A program made the translations under genes and the position numbers. Positions 31,053 to 42,835 of a stretch of DNA of 64,000 nucleotides are shown here, piece by piece (positions within the stretch are counted from its first letter, which is position 1; every line of letters starts with the position of its first letter). The stretch is from Talaromyces rugulosus (lineage: Eukaryota > Ascomycota > Eurotiomycetes > Eurotiales > Trichocomaceae). The DNA is taken from assembly GCF_013368755.1 (NCBI RefSeq), contig NC_049561.1, positions 1,922,001 to 1,986,000 on the forward strand, written 5' to 3'. Below the pieces are notes generated by a model. It was given only the letters and a program-made list of their open reading frames with translations. It did not search any database and was not told where the DNA came from.

Positions 31053-32189
31053 CTACAGGTCAGCCTTGGCCGGCTCTCCAGCCCAGACTCTGCGAATCAG
31101 TTCGCGAATTGGAGCCCTCTCGATTTCTCGTGGGTTCCAGTAAGGATTGCTAACAGCAATATCGGCTGCCTTGTCAATATCCTCTTCCTTCATACCAAAG
31201 TCCTTCAAGCCGCGTTTCACATTGAGCTTTGACAAGAGTACGTTCAAGCCATGGACGGCATCTCCATTACTTTCCGGGAGGGCCTCGGCAAGCTTCTGAA
31301 TGGCATCTGGTATCTTCGGGGCATTGTAGGAAATGGCGTGTGGGAGAACAGCGGTATGTGTTTCCGCATGGGGAAGATTGAAACTGCCGCCCAGCGTATG
31401 GCACAGCTTATGGTGGATCGACATTCCTACGCTTCCGAGACAAGTGCCGCACAGCCAGGCGCCATAGAGGGCCTTGGAGCGCGCCGATGGCGAAGATGGG
31501 TCTTGGACAATCTCTGGAAGAGAGCTAGCCAGCGCCTTGATTCCTTCAATGGCCAGGATGTTGATGATAGGGTTTGTGTTGCGTGCGTAAAGAGCCTCCA
31601 CTGTTTAAGAGAACACTGTCAGAAGATACAAATGAGAGTTTGTTAAAAAGGTGTTTGACATACCAGCATGAGCAATAGCGTTCACGCCACTAGTCGCGCT
31701 CATCGCAGCAGGAAGAGTCATGGTCAAATCGACGTCGTAGATGACCGTACCCGGCAGGATTTTCGGATCGCTTCTTGTCTTCTTGACTCCATCTGCAGTC
31801 TCGCCCAAGATCGGCGTCATTTCGCTGCCGGCATAGGTGGTTGGGATGCAAATATGCGGCAACCCAGTCCGGATACTGATGGCTTTGCCCAGTCCGATCG
31901 TGCTTCCACCGCCAATGGAGATGACTGAATCTGCACCTTGCTCCTTTGCGTACTGGAGAGCCTTATCGGTGACATCGGTGGGCGTGTGCATGGTGGCATT
32001 GCTGAAGATGCCGGCGATCTTTCCATTGAGCACTCTCTTTAGGTTTTCAACCTGGTTGGTCTGCTGTGGTGTTGAGAGGAGGAGTGGCGCAGAAAGATTG
32101 AGCCGAGAAACCTCTTCTGGCAGCTTTTGCAGTGTGCCTGAGCCGAAGACCACGCGCCCGGGGTTTGGGCTGTACTCGAATGAGTCCAT
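31053..32189 (-). CDS. Maleylacetate reductase-like iron-type dehydrogenase
   Basis: Two exons, 31664-32189 and 31053-31600. The intron has a GTATGT donor and a CAG acceptor, and splices ...AIAHAG-VEALYARN... in phase (357 residues). The start at 32189 (MDSFEYSPNPGRVVFGSGT) is the usual family start. The frame is open upstream to 32264, but that leader is His/Thr-rich. The NAD(P)-binding segment is ISIGGGSTIGLGKAI, followed by PTTYAGSEMTPI and metal-site histidines in the C-terminal half (SIHHKLCHTLGG and LPHAETHTAVLPHA). Maleylacetate reductases convert maleylacetate to 3-oxoadipate at the end of the hydroxyquinol and resorcinol routes of aromatic catabolism. No intradiol dioxygenase or hydroxylase lies beside it, so pathway membership is inferred from the family alone. 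Confidence 0.87.
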
Positions 32190-32633
32190 TATGTGTGTGT
32201 GGTTGTCTAGATGTCGTCTCGCTGTAGTAGGCGGGGTTGTAGAATGATGAATATGCCAAACCACGAAGCTAGCCAGCTGGGAAAAGGAATTTGAAAGGAT
32301 ATGAAGCCAGCAGAAGGGAATATAACAGAGAATATAGTGCCACCATGGTCTTCGTAGTACTAATCGTAGTCATCCTCCCCGGAGTCTTCTCCAAGAGAAA
32401 ATGGGGAAGGGCCTCTTCCGGGCCTACATCCGATGCGTCATATATCCGACCGCCCCGGATTTTCTCGGCAATGGGACTTATTATTTGATTATTTATTTAT
32501 TCATCTATGGACGCTTTCATATGCAGCTCCAAATATACAGCCGACGAGGGTAACAAAAAAAGGGTGAAAGTCTAAACACCGCGCCATGCATGCTCATACT
32601 GTGTGTCGGTCCTAGGAACAGTTGTCCCGCGGT
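32190..32633. promoter_or_regulatory. Promoter of the reductase gene / JIP5 3' flank
   Basis: 444 bases between two tandem minus-strand genes. Short plus-strand frames here have no partners. Nothing else seen. Confidence 0.45.
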
Positions 32634-33961
32634 TTAATCCAGGTCCGTGAACGCCATTACGTGCTGTTCAGTGTTCCCACCTTTTCCTTTGGTGCGCTTC
32701 TTCTTCTTGGGCTGCTTTTTTTCTTTCTCCCTGTCGCTGTCGTCGCTGTAGTGACCTTCCCCGTCGCTATCGTCGTCATCATCGCCCTCGCTGTCATTCA
32801 TCATCATGTGTTTTCCAAGTACACCGTTAGTGGCACCTTTGGCTTCGTGCCAGACCTTGACTATCTGACCACCGCCGCTGATCATGCGTCCTTCGACATC
32901 GAATCCAAGAGCCGTAACGCCCTCGAGCTCGTCGTGTCGTATGCGCGAGACGACCTTGTTTTGTCCAATGCGGACGAGGGCGATCTGGCCATCGTATTGT
33001 CCAACCGCGACCATCTTGCCATAGCCCAGTTCATCTGGGACCACCGTCAAGGATTCAAGAGCTTCGCCTTCTCCTCCGCTTCCTCCAACGTAGATCCGCT
33101 CGTCCTGGTCGTCCCAGACTCCCTTCTCCCATAGCGTCAAGACACCGGAGCCACTGCCCACGACGATTTTCTGGCCAACGCTCGTTCCAGAAGAAGGTAG
33201 GCCGCCGATGTAAACAGAAGAAACCAGCTCTTCTCCCTGGTCTTCGCTGCGAGCTATGACGCCCTTTCGTAGGTCCGTAGCTGCCAATGTGGTGCCGCCG
33301 GTTGTAATCCATTGCTTGCTAAACCCCGAGGTGCTCGTCTCGGAAGGCGGTAATGGCGTCAGAGACGAGATATAGTCGTCGTGCGGATGATATGTCTGTT
33401 CTGGGCGTGCTGATACCGGGGAATAAGGTATGCGCAGGTCGTAGACGTGTAGAGCGCCCGAATCGGTGCCGAGCAACAGGTTCTGGGGAGACAGCGCATG
33501 AATCGTGCACGGATTGTCGTTCTCGACTCTGGTCCTAAAACAAGCAATGCGTCAGCAGATGAATTAAAAACCAAAAGAGAAAACAAAAGTAGAACCAACT
33601 TTGTCCGATACAGGGGAATCGCAATCTTATTCTCGACAACGCCGGTCTCGACCTTGGCCGCCTTCAGGATGCCATCGGTGCCAGCAGAATAGAGCGTCTC
33701 CCCTCCAATGCCGAAACTCAAGCATCTGCAACTACCCTTGTGCCTTCGCGTCGACCAGATTGTGTCAATGTGGCCTGTCCCATTGACAGAGGACGATCGC
33801 AGCGACTCTGCGTCGTCGTCCGAGTCGGTGCTGTTGGAAGGCAATCGGAACGTTTGCACATCGCCAGATGACAAGCCCACCGAGACAATTGGCTCATTGG
33901 GATGGATTGCCTGGGTGAACAGGTCTGCCTTGAGCGGAAAGCTACAGACGGTGTCGAACAT
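32634..33961 (-). CDS. jip5: WD-repeat protein JIP5 (WDR55 family)
   Basis: Two exons, 33600-33961 and 32634-33534. The intron donor is the weaker GTTGGT and the acceptor TTTTAG. The join reads [18 protein letters not shown] in phase (420 residues). The N-terminal [20 protein letters not shown] and the WD blades ([74 protein letters not shown]) match the JIP5/WDR55 family. A C-terminal acidic stretch is followed by the basic [15 protein letters not shown], a likely nucleolar targeting signal. Yeast Jip5 is essential for 60S subunit biogenesis. A role in rRNA processing is inferred by orthology. It is divergent from the HeLo-like gene, with 380 bases between them. Confidence 0.9.
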
Positions 33962-34341
33962 TGTGGTGTTTGCTATAGAAAAGAATTTTTTTCACCAAGC
34001 AGACGTGCAGATCGCAAAGCTCTCTCTCTCTCTTTTTTTTAATGCGTGCGGAGTTTTCTCCACTGGCGCGGGCTGTTCGGGCCTAGTGCATCGCTTCCCC
34101 GCAGCACCGAATTTCCCCTTTGGGCAATCAGTTTACTCTCAGGGAAACGTGAGGCGGAAAATAGCTGATATAGGGCTCTGTCGAAAACAAATGGTTGGAT
34201 TTATTGATGACCGTGTCCTTGACTAGTCGATCACGCTAATCTAATAGGTTGCGGCTAAGACATAACACTTTGTTTCCCTGATTCTGATCTTTTACTCGAT
34301 TCAACTCTTGGCAAACAAATGACCAGAACAACAACAACGTC
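33962..34341. promoter_or_regulatory. Divergent promoter, jip5 / HeLo-like gene
   Basis: 380 bases between divergent starts, with a (CT)n-T tract (about 34019-34040) near the JIP5 start. No other element identified. Confidence 0.45.
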
Positions 34342-35953
34342 ATGTCAGGCCTCGAGGTCCTCGGTGTCGCTGCCAGCATCATCCAGATAGCTGATCTCGG
34401 AGCACGAGTGTCCATCAAACTCAGCACATTCCACCGCAAAGTCAAACAGGCCAACGACAACATCCAGAACCTCTCCACCGACGTTGCGCTCACCTGCACC
34501 GTCCTGAAGCAGCTGGGCGACAATCTCCAGCAAGATGAAGATGTGCAATTGTGCTCCCCCGACGCGTTCAGCGTCGCCAAGGATATCATGGGGGAATGCG
34601 ACAAAGTCTTTCGGCAAATCGAAAGTGCGATGGAGGACGACATTATTAGCGCCAGCCCCAGCGCCAGTACGTCCGCCGTGACACATCACGTCCGAAAAGC
34701 TGCTCGCAAGCTTCATTTTGTCTTCTTGGAGCCCCAGCTATCAGTATTGCAGAGCAATCTCGATCGCTTGAAATCTACCATGTTACTCATGCTGAACGTC
34801 ATCATCTATGCTGGCCAAGTCCGGAGAAAAGAAGCCGAAGTGAACCAGCAGGAGCAAAAAGAGATTATCGAGATTCTGGTAGACGAGCAGAGGATAAAGA
34901 CGAAAAGATATCAACAATTAACGAAAGCAATTGAATTTGTTGATCCTGGTGAAAGTACACGAGCCGCGTCACCATATACTCCCCAAGACAATGCTCCTTT
35001 TGGCGTTTTGGCAGTGCAAGACAACACCGAAAATCCGGACGAGTCAATTCCAGAAGAGCTAGCGAAATATGCCAATCTGATCAAGTCGTTACTGACGAGC
35101 GTCGATGAGATTAAGTTCGCATTAGATAGCGCTCGTTATCAGCGAATCAAGAAGGGAGTGCTTACTATCCATGACAAGGAATTGCCTCCATTTCAACATC
35201 AACATGGGGACTCTACTTGTAACAAGCTTTTTGATGGCCCCTTATTTGAACGGTAATTGGCCTATCTATTCCTTTTTTTTTCCCCGTCACTAACATTCAA
35301 TGTGATCACATAGTCACGAATCTGTCGAAGACAAAGAAAACCGTCTTCTGGCAGTCAAAAACGATGTCGATAGTCTCCGTAGACATCCTAACTTAGAAAC
35401 AGTGCGTGTTCATGACGAATATATTGTCAGAATTCAACAGGGTTCTGAGTCGGTCGTGGTAAGAGCCGAATCCAGAGCCAGGGCAAGACCAACCATGCTC
35501 AGACGGGCAAAGGATGCTGTAACTTATCCATTCCGAAAAGCAGGACAATCCTTGTCGCGGTTGGCGAACCGTCCAAAACACAAAAACGTTGTTGCAAGTT
35601 TATCTGCAGGGATACATGCAAATTCACATCACCTGGAGCCCTCGGCAACAGGTCAGGCGCCAGGATGGGAAGTTTCTGATAGACCTATATTTGAACTAGA
35701 TGCAGGCCAAGTGCCGCAAAGAGTTGATCTGCCGCAACCAGAATCCTGGGTTGAGCCTTCGGTTGTACAAAGTCCTATAACTGGGGACGACAATTTGCCT
35801 GAAAATGATTTGGCGAAGGAGAATAAGAAGAGCAAGCAGGATAGTGTCCCGGTGCAAGAAGGAGTGCAAGAATGGGAGCAAGAAGCAGTACAAGAAGGAG
35901 TACAAGATCTGATTCTCAAATGGACTACTTTGGACATGTCCGAAATTGCATAG
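34342..35953 (+). CDS. Stand-alone HeLo-like domain protein
   Basis: Two exons, 34342-35252 and 35314-35953. The intron has a GTAATT donor and a CATAG acceptor, and joins LFERHESVEDKENR in phase (516 residues). The N-terminal region of about 200 residues starts MSGLEVLGVAASIIQIADLG. It is helical and matches the fungal HeLo-like N-terminal domain found on STAND/NLR proteins, related to the HeLo pore-forming domain of heterokaryon incompatibility. No NACHT/NB-ARC, ankyrin or WD module follows. The C-terminal half is basic and then acidic, with the repeated motif VQEGVQ, and ends LILKWTTLDMSEIA. Membrane activity or a cell-death role is inferred only from the domain family. Many solo copies exist in Pezizomycotina with no assigned function. 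It is convergent with the secreted protein gene. Confidence 0.72.
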
Positions 35954-36194
35954 GTTTTGACTTTTACTTGTAAGCAACTGGGTGGCTACATGTACATATG
36001 TATCTATATACTAAAGAAATCAGGTGCAAACCCGGTCCGAACAGGTGGTTATATGCAGTTGCTTTAATATTCTATGTACTGGGAATAAATCGATAAATAC
36101 ATGATGCGTTGACCAACGCTCGTATAAATTGGTCTTACATGTACATTAGCTTAGAGTGAGAGGCCACTTCACCGTCAACCATAGCGGATAGCAA

Positions 36195-38129
36195 TCATCC
36201 GTATATAGTAGTATATTGAGTTACTGTGCTTGTAACTGGCGTCTGGACAGTCGTCGTGCTCGTCACGGTGACAACAGGAGCCGATTCCGCAATTCCAGGG
36301 GCAGGTATAGACTTCGTTGTCATCGCTTCCTTGGCCTCTGTGTGAAATATCGTGACGTATCTGGTTGTGTGTCGAACTATTGACGTTGTGAAAGTAGTTG
36401 TGGCATCAATGTGAACTTTAGTAAACACCTCGGTTTTGGTAACCCATATCTGAATTTAATTTCATTAGCAATGACTCATCATAATCAATCACAAATAGAA
36501 GGAGGGGGGTTTGCATACCATTCGTGGCGGTATAGTTTTGGTAACAACTACAGTTACTTTAGGCTGAGATAAAAGATATGGCATGATGCAGGAGCATGCT
36601 GATGACGTGTCTCCGGGGCCACGGTCATACAGGCGGTATGCATCTAGTCCATTCTCGGGAATAATGGGGGCGGCTGTCATAATAGCATTGTACCACGAAT
36701 TTGAGGGAGTAGTAGACGAGGATCTTGGAATATTGAACCGTCTCCACCTATTCATGACAGGACCCGGTCCTGCTAATGGAGAGGGAGATGGGGATGGAGA
36801 GGGAGTGAGCGGTGTGGAAAAACGTGTTGTATTTTTAGATATAGAAGTATTGTAAATAGACCCTAGCGTGGTGAAAGTGGAGGTTGCAGTGGATGGCCGA
36901 GGGGAAAGATCAGTGACAGTTATCGTGATGGTGTATTCGGTACAGCCTGGTGCAAGTGGAACACTGGGACCTTTGCTAGTACCGGCGGTAACGGTAGTAG
37001 GGGGTAGAGGAGTAGAAAGATAAGAAGGAGAAATAGACGTGTAAACAGATGGAGAAGAAGGCAGCAAAAATGGGGATGTGCTAGTCTCTGTTGTATAACT
37101 CTCAAACCCAGGAGAAGAAGAGGTATATGTGGTACTATTTGCCTTTGTAGAACCAGTAGTGACTGGAAGAGGAGAAGGGAGCAATGATGAAACCCTACCA
37201 GTCCCCGTTGCATTATTCACCAGTGGTGTTGATGTAAAGTTTCTTCTATTACTTGGTGTAATTATGGGCTTGGTAGTTTTGAGAGGAGCCGAAGATAATG
37301 GAGATGAAGGCGTGATGGTTGCTGAAAAGGTCGGTGTAGATCCTTTTCTAATACTTGTTGGCAATATGGGTATCGGAGATTTTGGAGAATTATAAGATAG
37401 CAAAGAGGAAGCCATGGTCGTTTCTGTGAAATAATCTGATCCCGTCGTGGTATTATTGCTTCCTGTCTTTGTAGATTTGACAGATGTAAGAGGCGTAGAA
37501 GGTAGCAAAGACGTAGCTGTAGTGGTTTCTGTGGAATAATCTGGCAAAGTCGTTATCAAACTAGTTCTTGCACTTGTTACTAATGGTGGCTTGCCACTCG
37601 CAGTGGTAGTAGAATCAAAATAAGTGGTGACTAACACTCCAGTAGTTGTAGCAGATGTCAAAGTCGCACCTGTAGCTGTTGTCCCGAAACTAGTAATCGT
37701 GATCGTATAGTAAGTAATAGTGCCGCCGGTGGTGATCGTTTGAAAAACCGTTGATGTTCGAGCTTGGGGAGAAGCGACTGAAGTCATTGTGACTACAACT
37801 GTGCTATAACTCGTCACGTCATATACAGCACTGGTAACGGTTTCAGTATCCGTATGCTTGACCGTGTTGGTTATTCTATCCACCTCGACCGAGCCAATGG
37901 TGGTTTCGCGATCTATCTCTGTGAATAAAGTAGTCGGAGGCGAATCCACAGAAGTAGTAGTAGTGACTGTTCTTGTCGAATGATCCCCTAGCAATGACGC
38001 ACATTCCTGGCGGGCACCTTTTAACTCTCGCATAAATCTGATGAGCGGATCGGTTGGGTCGCAAGCACGTCCGGATACCAAGACACTCATGAAAAAGGAG
38101 AAAATCAGTATCAACGACAGTTTAGGCAT
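36195..38129 (-). CDS. Secreted Ser/Thr-rich cell-surface protein
   Basis: Two exons, 36519-38129 and 36195-36449. The GTATGC donor and TTCAG acceptor join PPRM-IWVTKTEVF in phase (621 residues). An N-terminal signal peptide (LSLILIFSFFMSVLVSG, cleavage near residue 20) precedes a short Cys-bounded segment, ACDPTDPLIRFMRELKGARQEC. The rest is extremely rich in Thr, Ser and Val with TVTTTTS, TYYTITITS and similar runs, as expected of heavily O-mannosylated wall or surface proteins. A second Cys pair (SSACSCIMPYL) lies near the exon junction. No C-terminal hydrophobic GPI signal is visible after TTIYG, so anchoring is unclear. It could be secreted free, or a further exon may be missed. No enzymatic domain. 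Function unknown. Confidence 0.66.
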
Positions 38130-39205
38130 GTTTAGAGATAATACTCAGTCCTAGGGTATTTCAGTTTCGAAAAAAAATCATTGTTTAGACCCTGGTGCTG
38201 AGGATATCAACTATATGACAGCTTGGAGAGTTTTCAAAAAGGTCGATCTTCAACAGCCTGACGAAAATTCCAAATGCGAAGTTTCAGTGATAAAGAACGC
38301 ATATATATATACTATGCTATTAATAACTGACATCTAGTACTTACCGGAGTAGATTATCAATAGGCTATATGGAAGGCCCTTGTGTAAGAAAGCCCTATTG
38401 ATGTCTGTTTCGGGAAATGACAAGGGACGACAACAATGAGCCACGTACCCAGCTTTCAAAGCGCCAAACTCAAAGCAACCACAAAACATGACTTTAAAAA
38501 CAACGAATGGCGTCGATTAATATTACTGTTTCGTCAGTAATTTCTTTCTAAACGCGTAAGGTCAACTGGTAGATGGGCTGCTCAATGCCTCATTTACATC
38601 AACGGTATACGTGGATGTACACGAATACTTACCGGCTGCTCTATGTAGCATTCCGATACTTGGTAAATTAAACAAACAACCTTTCTGTCGGTTATTAGTA
38701 ACTGACTATTTTTTCCATACATGGAATTAATTTCCCGAATTGGAAATTCCGTGCCGAGCCAGCCTGAGGCAGCCGCTAGATACTTCTTTCCCTGCGAGGC
38801 AACAAAAGAACACATAAATACAACACGTGGATCTTTTAAACTATTAAGAGGAGTACAAGCTTTAAGAAGCAATGGAAGTATACGGCCCCTCTAAGCCACT
38901 CGTCGTATCTTCTTTTCTTGGCCTGTATGACTAGGTAGCTAGAGGAGAAGAGCACACAACACATATGATTGCTGTATAATTGACTATTGCTAATTCATTT
39001 TCTAAAGCGTTATCATGATATGTAGGTGCAATCGTATTTTAATATCTGCAAAAATATCACAACGATAACCAGCCCAATCCTCTGTGCTAGCTATTCTCAA
39101 CTGCAGCTTCGCAATGGTCGATTTCACATGTTTGCAGATAAGCTAAATGCGTGCAAAGTCATGGTAATATGCCTAACGTTGCTGTATTTTAGCGCAAAAA
39201 TGCCA
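38130..39205. other. Intergenic region, no gene seen
   Basis: About 1.1 kb, AT-rich, between the promoter of the secreted protein gene and the 3' end of the SDR gene. A minus-strand frame at 38594-38872 has no recognisable domain. Nothing supportable. Confidence 0.5.
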
Positions 39206-40302
39206 CTAAAGATGTGCCTCTGCCTGTCTGTCCGCTTCCGCTGGAATATCAGTGCTCACTATCAAGTCTTCCCACTCGTCACAAAGCTTCAAAGTAGCCT
39301 GACACTTCGCCCGTACAACCTGAAGGCTATCCGAACCTAGGGGTAGCCGCGGTGGAAGCTTCTTTCCTTCTGCCATGCCGGAACCGGTCAGAGTATCGAT
39401 CATCCTAGCCACGCCCTTGGCCGGATCGCCCTTCTCATTGTGGTATATACCTTTTTGTCGTTGGACTGTAGCATTATTAAAAGCTTGGTATTCGGGTATG
39501 TTTGATGGAAGGTGGACAACATTTGTGGACGAGAATATCTCAGTACGGAAGTAGCCAGGCTCGAAGACAATAAATTGTATGTCACGACTGAACAGGGCAG
39601 CAAATTCGCTCTGCAATGCTTCTGTGAGGCCTGGAAGACGTCAACACAATGCTAGCAGCGGCGGTAAAAGAGACTCACCCTCCAACGCATATTTACAAGC
39701 CGCATAGGCGGACGAATTAGGCACAGCACCCCAACCGCCCTACAATTAGTGAGCAAGCTATTAAGACAATTGCTAGAGAAGGTTCTTACTACGGATCCAA
39801 CGAAAGCCACTGTGCCAAACTTTTGTTCTCGCATGAAAGGAAGAACGCCTCGGGTAACTTTGAGCGGGCCGAAGTAATTTGTCTCAAAACTCCGCTGTAC
39901 TCTGTCTAGCCTGTCGAGATCTCTCAGCTTTAGAAGTCAACCGATATCAACGATCCTCGAGACGTACGACAATTCTTCCACGGCGCCGCTCTCAAGGTAT
40001 CCAGCGTTGTTCACAAGCATATCAATCCTCCCAAAGACCTGGTGAGCCTCCTTAATTTTGGCAGCAATCTCGGCCTCTGGCATTGTTACGTCGAGATCAA
40101 GAATCGTAGCACCAGTGCCCTGCAAGTGTGCGAGTTTTGTGGATGCATTGCGGCCGGTAGCGATGACCTTATCGCCGCGAGCCAGCGTTTGAAGAACGAA
40201 TTGTTCCCTAGTCCCCCGTCAGATAACGCTCACATTTAGAGCTTGGCTACCTCACCCAAACCCAGAGGAGCACCCTGTGATCAACCACACCAGAGATGCC
40301 AT
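39206..40302 (-). CDS. Short-chain dehydrogenase/reductase
   Basis: Five exons: 40256-40302, 39968-40207, 39790-39922, 39679-39739 and 39206-39630, all GT-AG and in phase (301 residues). The classical SDR landmarks appear only after splicing. They are the cofactor loop TGCSSGFG (residues 9-16), NNAG (82-85), and the catalytic set Ser139, Tyr152 and Lys156 in SAYAACK, with the normal 13-residue Ser-Tyr spacing. The sequence around FETNYFGPLKVTRGVLPFM is typical of the fungal oxidoreductase subgroup close to retinol and 17-beta-hydroxysteroid dehydrogenase-like enzymes. It catalyses an NAD(P)-dependent carbonyl/alcohol reaction on an unknown substrate. The intron 39923-39967 (45 bases) is unusually short. 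It is divergent from the alpha/beta hydrolase, 1.25 kb away. Confidence 0.85.
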
Positions 40303-41555
40303 CCCCACACGAACAATTGAAGGAAACCTTGAAACACGAAGTTGCTGAATCCGCAATAACCGTCCAGAGATGGTAGATGCTTGTGAAGGGTCGGAAAGAA
40401 AAGAAGAAGAAAAAATCACGGATGGGCACTCTGATTTATTTACTTGGATAATCTTGGGAGGGGCACAGTGATAGTTCAATGCGGCACAGACGGGCTAACA
40501 AATACTGAACAAGAACTTTTTAGAGCGGAAATAAGGGGGTCTCCATGCTAGCTAACTATGGCACCGCCGCATCTAAATTTGTGCATAGCTGACTCAGGCA
40601 GGATTTTGGCGAGATTTATTGACGTCCACAACAGGTCTCAGTCGCGGGTCGCGGGGCAAGCCTATCTACAACTTGTAGCTCAAACCGATATTCCATCATC
40701 ATTGGCCATGCTATCAGAAGGAATCCGCCAAGTCAATGGACTAATCGACGCATAATTTTAATATCATCAATTGGAGGTCCACAGTTGGCTAGCCGGGGGC
40801 TGAAGAAGGCCAATGTGACGCATAACGGTTTCCCATTTGAGGACAAGTCCGGAGTTGCACATCAAGGTACGAAGTCCTTGACTGGAGAGATACGTATCTC
40901 CGAGGAGAGCCGAGATGACGTTCAAAGGAATCGCATCGCGTGCAGAAAGCAGTGGCCAATGAGCCTTCAGATCCCTACGACATTCATGCAGCTGAGAGGA
41001 GATTCGGAGAAGTACAGGAATTGGCGAGTGCGGGGATCGCCCGGGATCAGGACCGGCGTAGCTCGGAGATGCTGCAATGCTGCAGCGTGCCATACATATA
41101 AATAAAAGGTTTCGCTGACTGACTCGTCTTTCTCCATAACTATGGCGATGTCGTCAACCATGGTAGTGCTCCTTTTTTTAGAGTTGTAGTGGCTTAACAA
41201 GCTCAGGGCTTACCTGGCCATGGAACGATCAAAGTTTCACCTGCAAATGTGCCATGGTGCCGGTTTCGGCACGACGTGCCACAAATAGAGACAGCCAATG
41301 TGAGGATATCACATAAGTAACAATCGAGATAGAGATAGAGATAGAGATAGAGAAGAAGAAGAAGAAGACGTCGTTGTCGCTGTCGCAAAGTGTGGGGCAC
41401 TGCGATTGACATGATTGGCCAGCGGCGATACCGAGGCACACCTGCCTGTTGTTTCAAGATTGTCGGCGCCGACGACAACGACGGACTCCTGCATCCACAA
41501 CGGTTGTTGCTTGCACATACTGATTCTTGGCCTCTCCGGAAGAACTGCGATAACA
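40303..41555. promoter_or_regulatory. Divergent intergenic region, SDR / hydrolase
   Basis: About 1.25 kb. It includes a GAGATA hexamer microsatellite running into GAA triplets (about 41326-41367), some 190 bases upstream of the hydrolase ATG. Open frames in the region are unsupported. No gene seen. Confidence 0.5.
41326..41367. repeat. GAGATA / GAA microsatellite
   Basis: About four GAGATA units followed directly by GAA triplets, in the promoter region of the hydrolase gene. Confidence 0.9.
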
Positions 41556-42835
41556 ATGGCCTTCTTCCAGCAGACCGCCGATTTTGTCACTGACTCGGCC
41601 GTCAATCTTAACACGCAGCGGCCGTTCCTGGCGGTTGTCGGAGCCTCGGTCGCGTTGGGGCTGGTCCTCGGATCCTTGTGGCCGTTCCAACACACGCCTC
41701 AAGCAAAGATCATAGCATCGCCTTTGAAAGGCCTCAAAACACCGCTATCCGATGAGGACAAGACGTCGCTCGTGATTCCGCTAGATGTTCTACCCGGTGC
41801 GCGAGATGTTTCGACCCCTTACGGCTCGATCCGCGTCTATGAATGGGGGCCCGAGAATGGACGCAAAGTCCTTCTCATCCACGGCATCTCAACTCCATGT
41901 CTCTCCCTAGGAGGTCTTGCGCATGCTTTGGTAGATAGAGGCTGCCGTGTCATAATTTTTGATCTGTATTAAACCTCCAGCCTCGCCCCAGCCGATAAGC
42001 GGAAGCTAACACATGAACCAGCTTTGGACGCGGCTATTCAGATACGCCTGCCGACATCCCACAGGATGATCGATTATTCACGACCCAGATTCTCCTTGCC
42101 CTGGCATCGTCGCCGCTGTCCTGGACCGGGGCTTCCTCGGGTCAATTCTCCCTAGTTGGGTATTCATTGGGAGGGGGTATTGCGGCCGCCTTCGCATCGC
42201 ACTTTCCGAATTTAATTTCTTCTCTCGTGCTTCTGGCACCATCCGGACTGCTTCGAGACTCTCACATAAGCTATCAGACTCGGGTATTGTACGCTAAAGG
42301 AGCGCTCCCTGAAGCGCTTGTTAGCAGCCTAGTCAAGGGCCGTCTAAAGGCCGGCCCTCTCATTAAGCCAAAGCCACACGGAGCTTCAACTAATGAGAAA
42401 GTCGGTGTCGAAGATGCACTTACCGAGGAGCTTTCTTCATCTCCACAGCAAGTTCTCTCGAGGGCTTACCCTTCGTTGACAACGGCAGAAGCCGTCAGTT
42501 GGCAAGTGGATAACCATCCAGGCTTTGTCACGGCGTTTATATCGAGCATTAGAAATGGCCCTATTCCTCAAGAGACCCAGCTCGAGAACTGGAAGCGGCT
42601 AGGAGCGTACCTTACCCTACAGAAGCAACAAAGAGATGCTACTAGTCTTTCCCATGACAAAGTTTTGATAGTCCTCGGCGAAATAGACAATGTCATCTCC
42701 AAGAATGACTTTGTTGAAGACGCAACTATGGCTTTAGAAGGGAATGCTCAGTTTGAGTATTTTAGCATCGGACACGAGTTTCCTAGTGTCAAATATGATG
42801 AGCTGGCATCCAAGCTCGTCGGATTCTGGAACTGA
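41556..42835 (+). CDS. Membrane-anchored alpha/beta hydrolase
   Basis: Two exons, 41556-41965 and 42022-42835. The GTATTA donor and ACCAG acceptor join VIIFDL-FGRGYSDTP in phase (407 residues). The start is the Met of MAFFQQTADFV. Upstream in-frame sequence is open but low in coding character. An N-terminal hydrophobic helix (about 24-43, FLAVVGASVALGLVLG) predicts a membrane anchor. The hydrolase core shows the oxyanion motif LLIHGIS, the nucleophile elbow GYSLGG with Ser185, probable acid Asp359 (GEIDNVIS) and His388 (SIGHEFPSV). A Lys-rich segment (about 225-250) probably forms a cap insert. It is likely an esterase or lipase-like hydrolase acting at a membrane. The substrate is unknown. 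Confidence 0.85.

Noticed and set aside
38594..38872. Minus-strand frame of 92 residues in the gap before the SDR
   Set aside because: No domain and no joinable exon.
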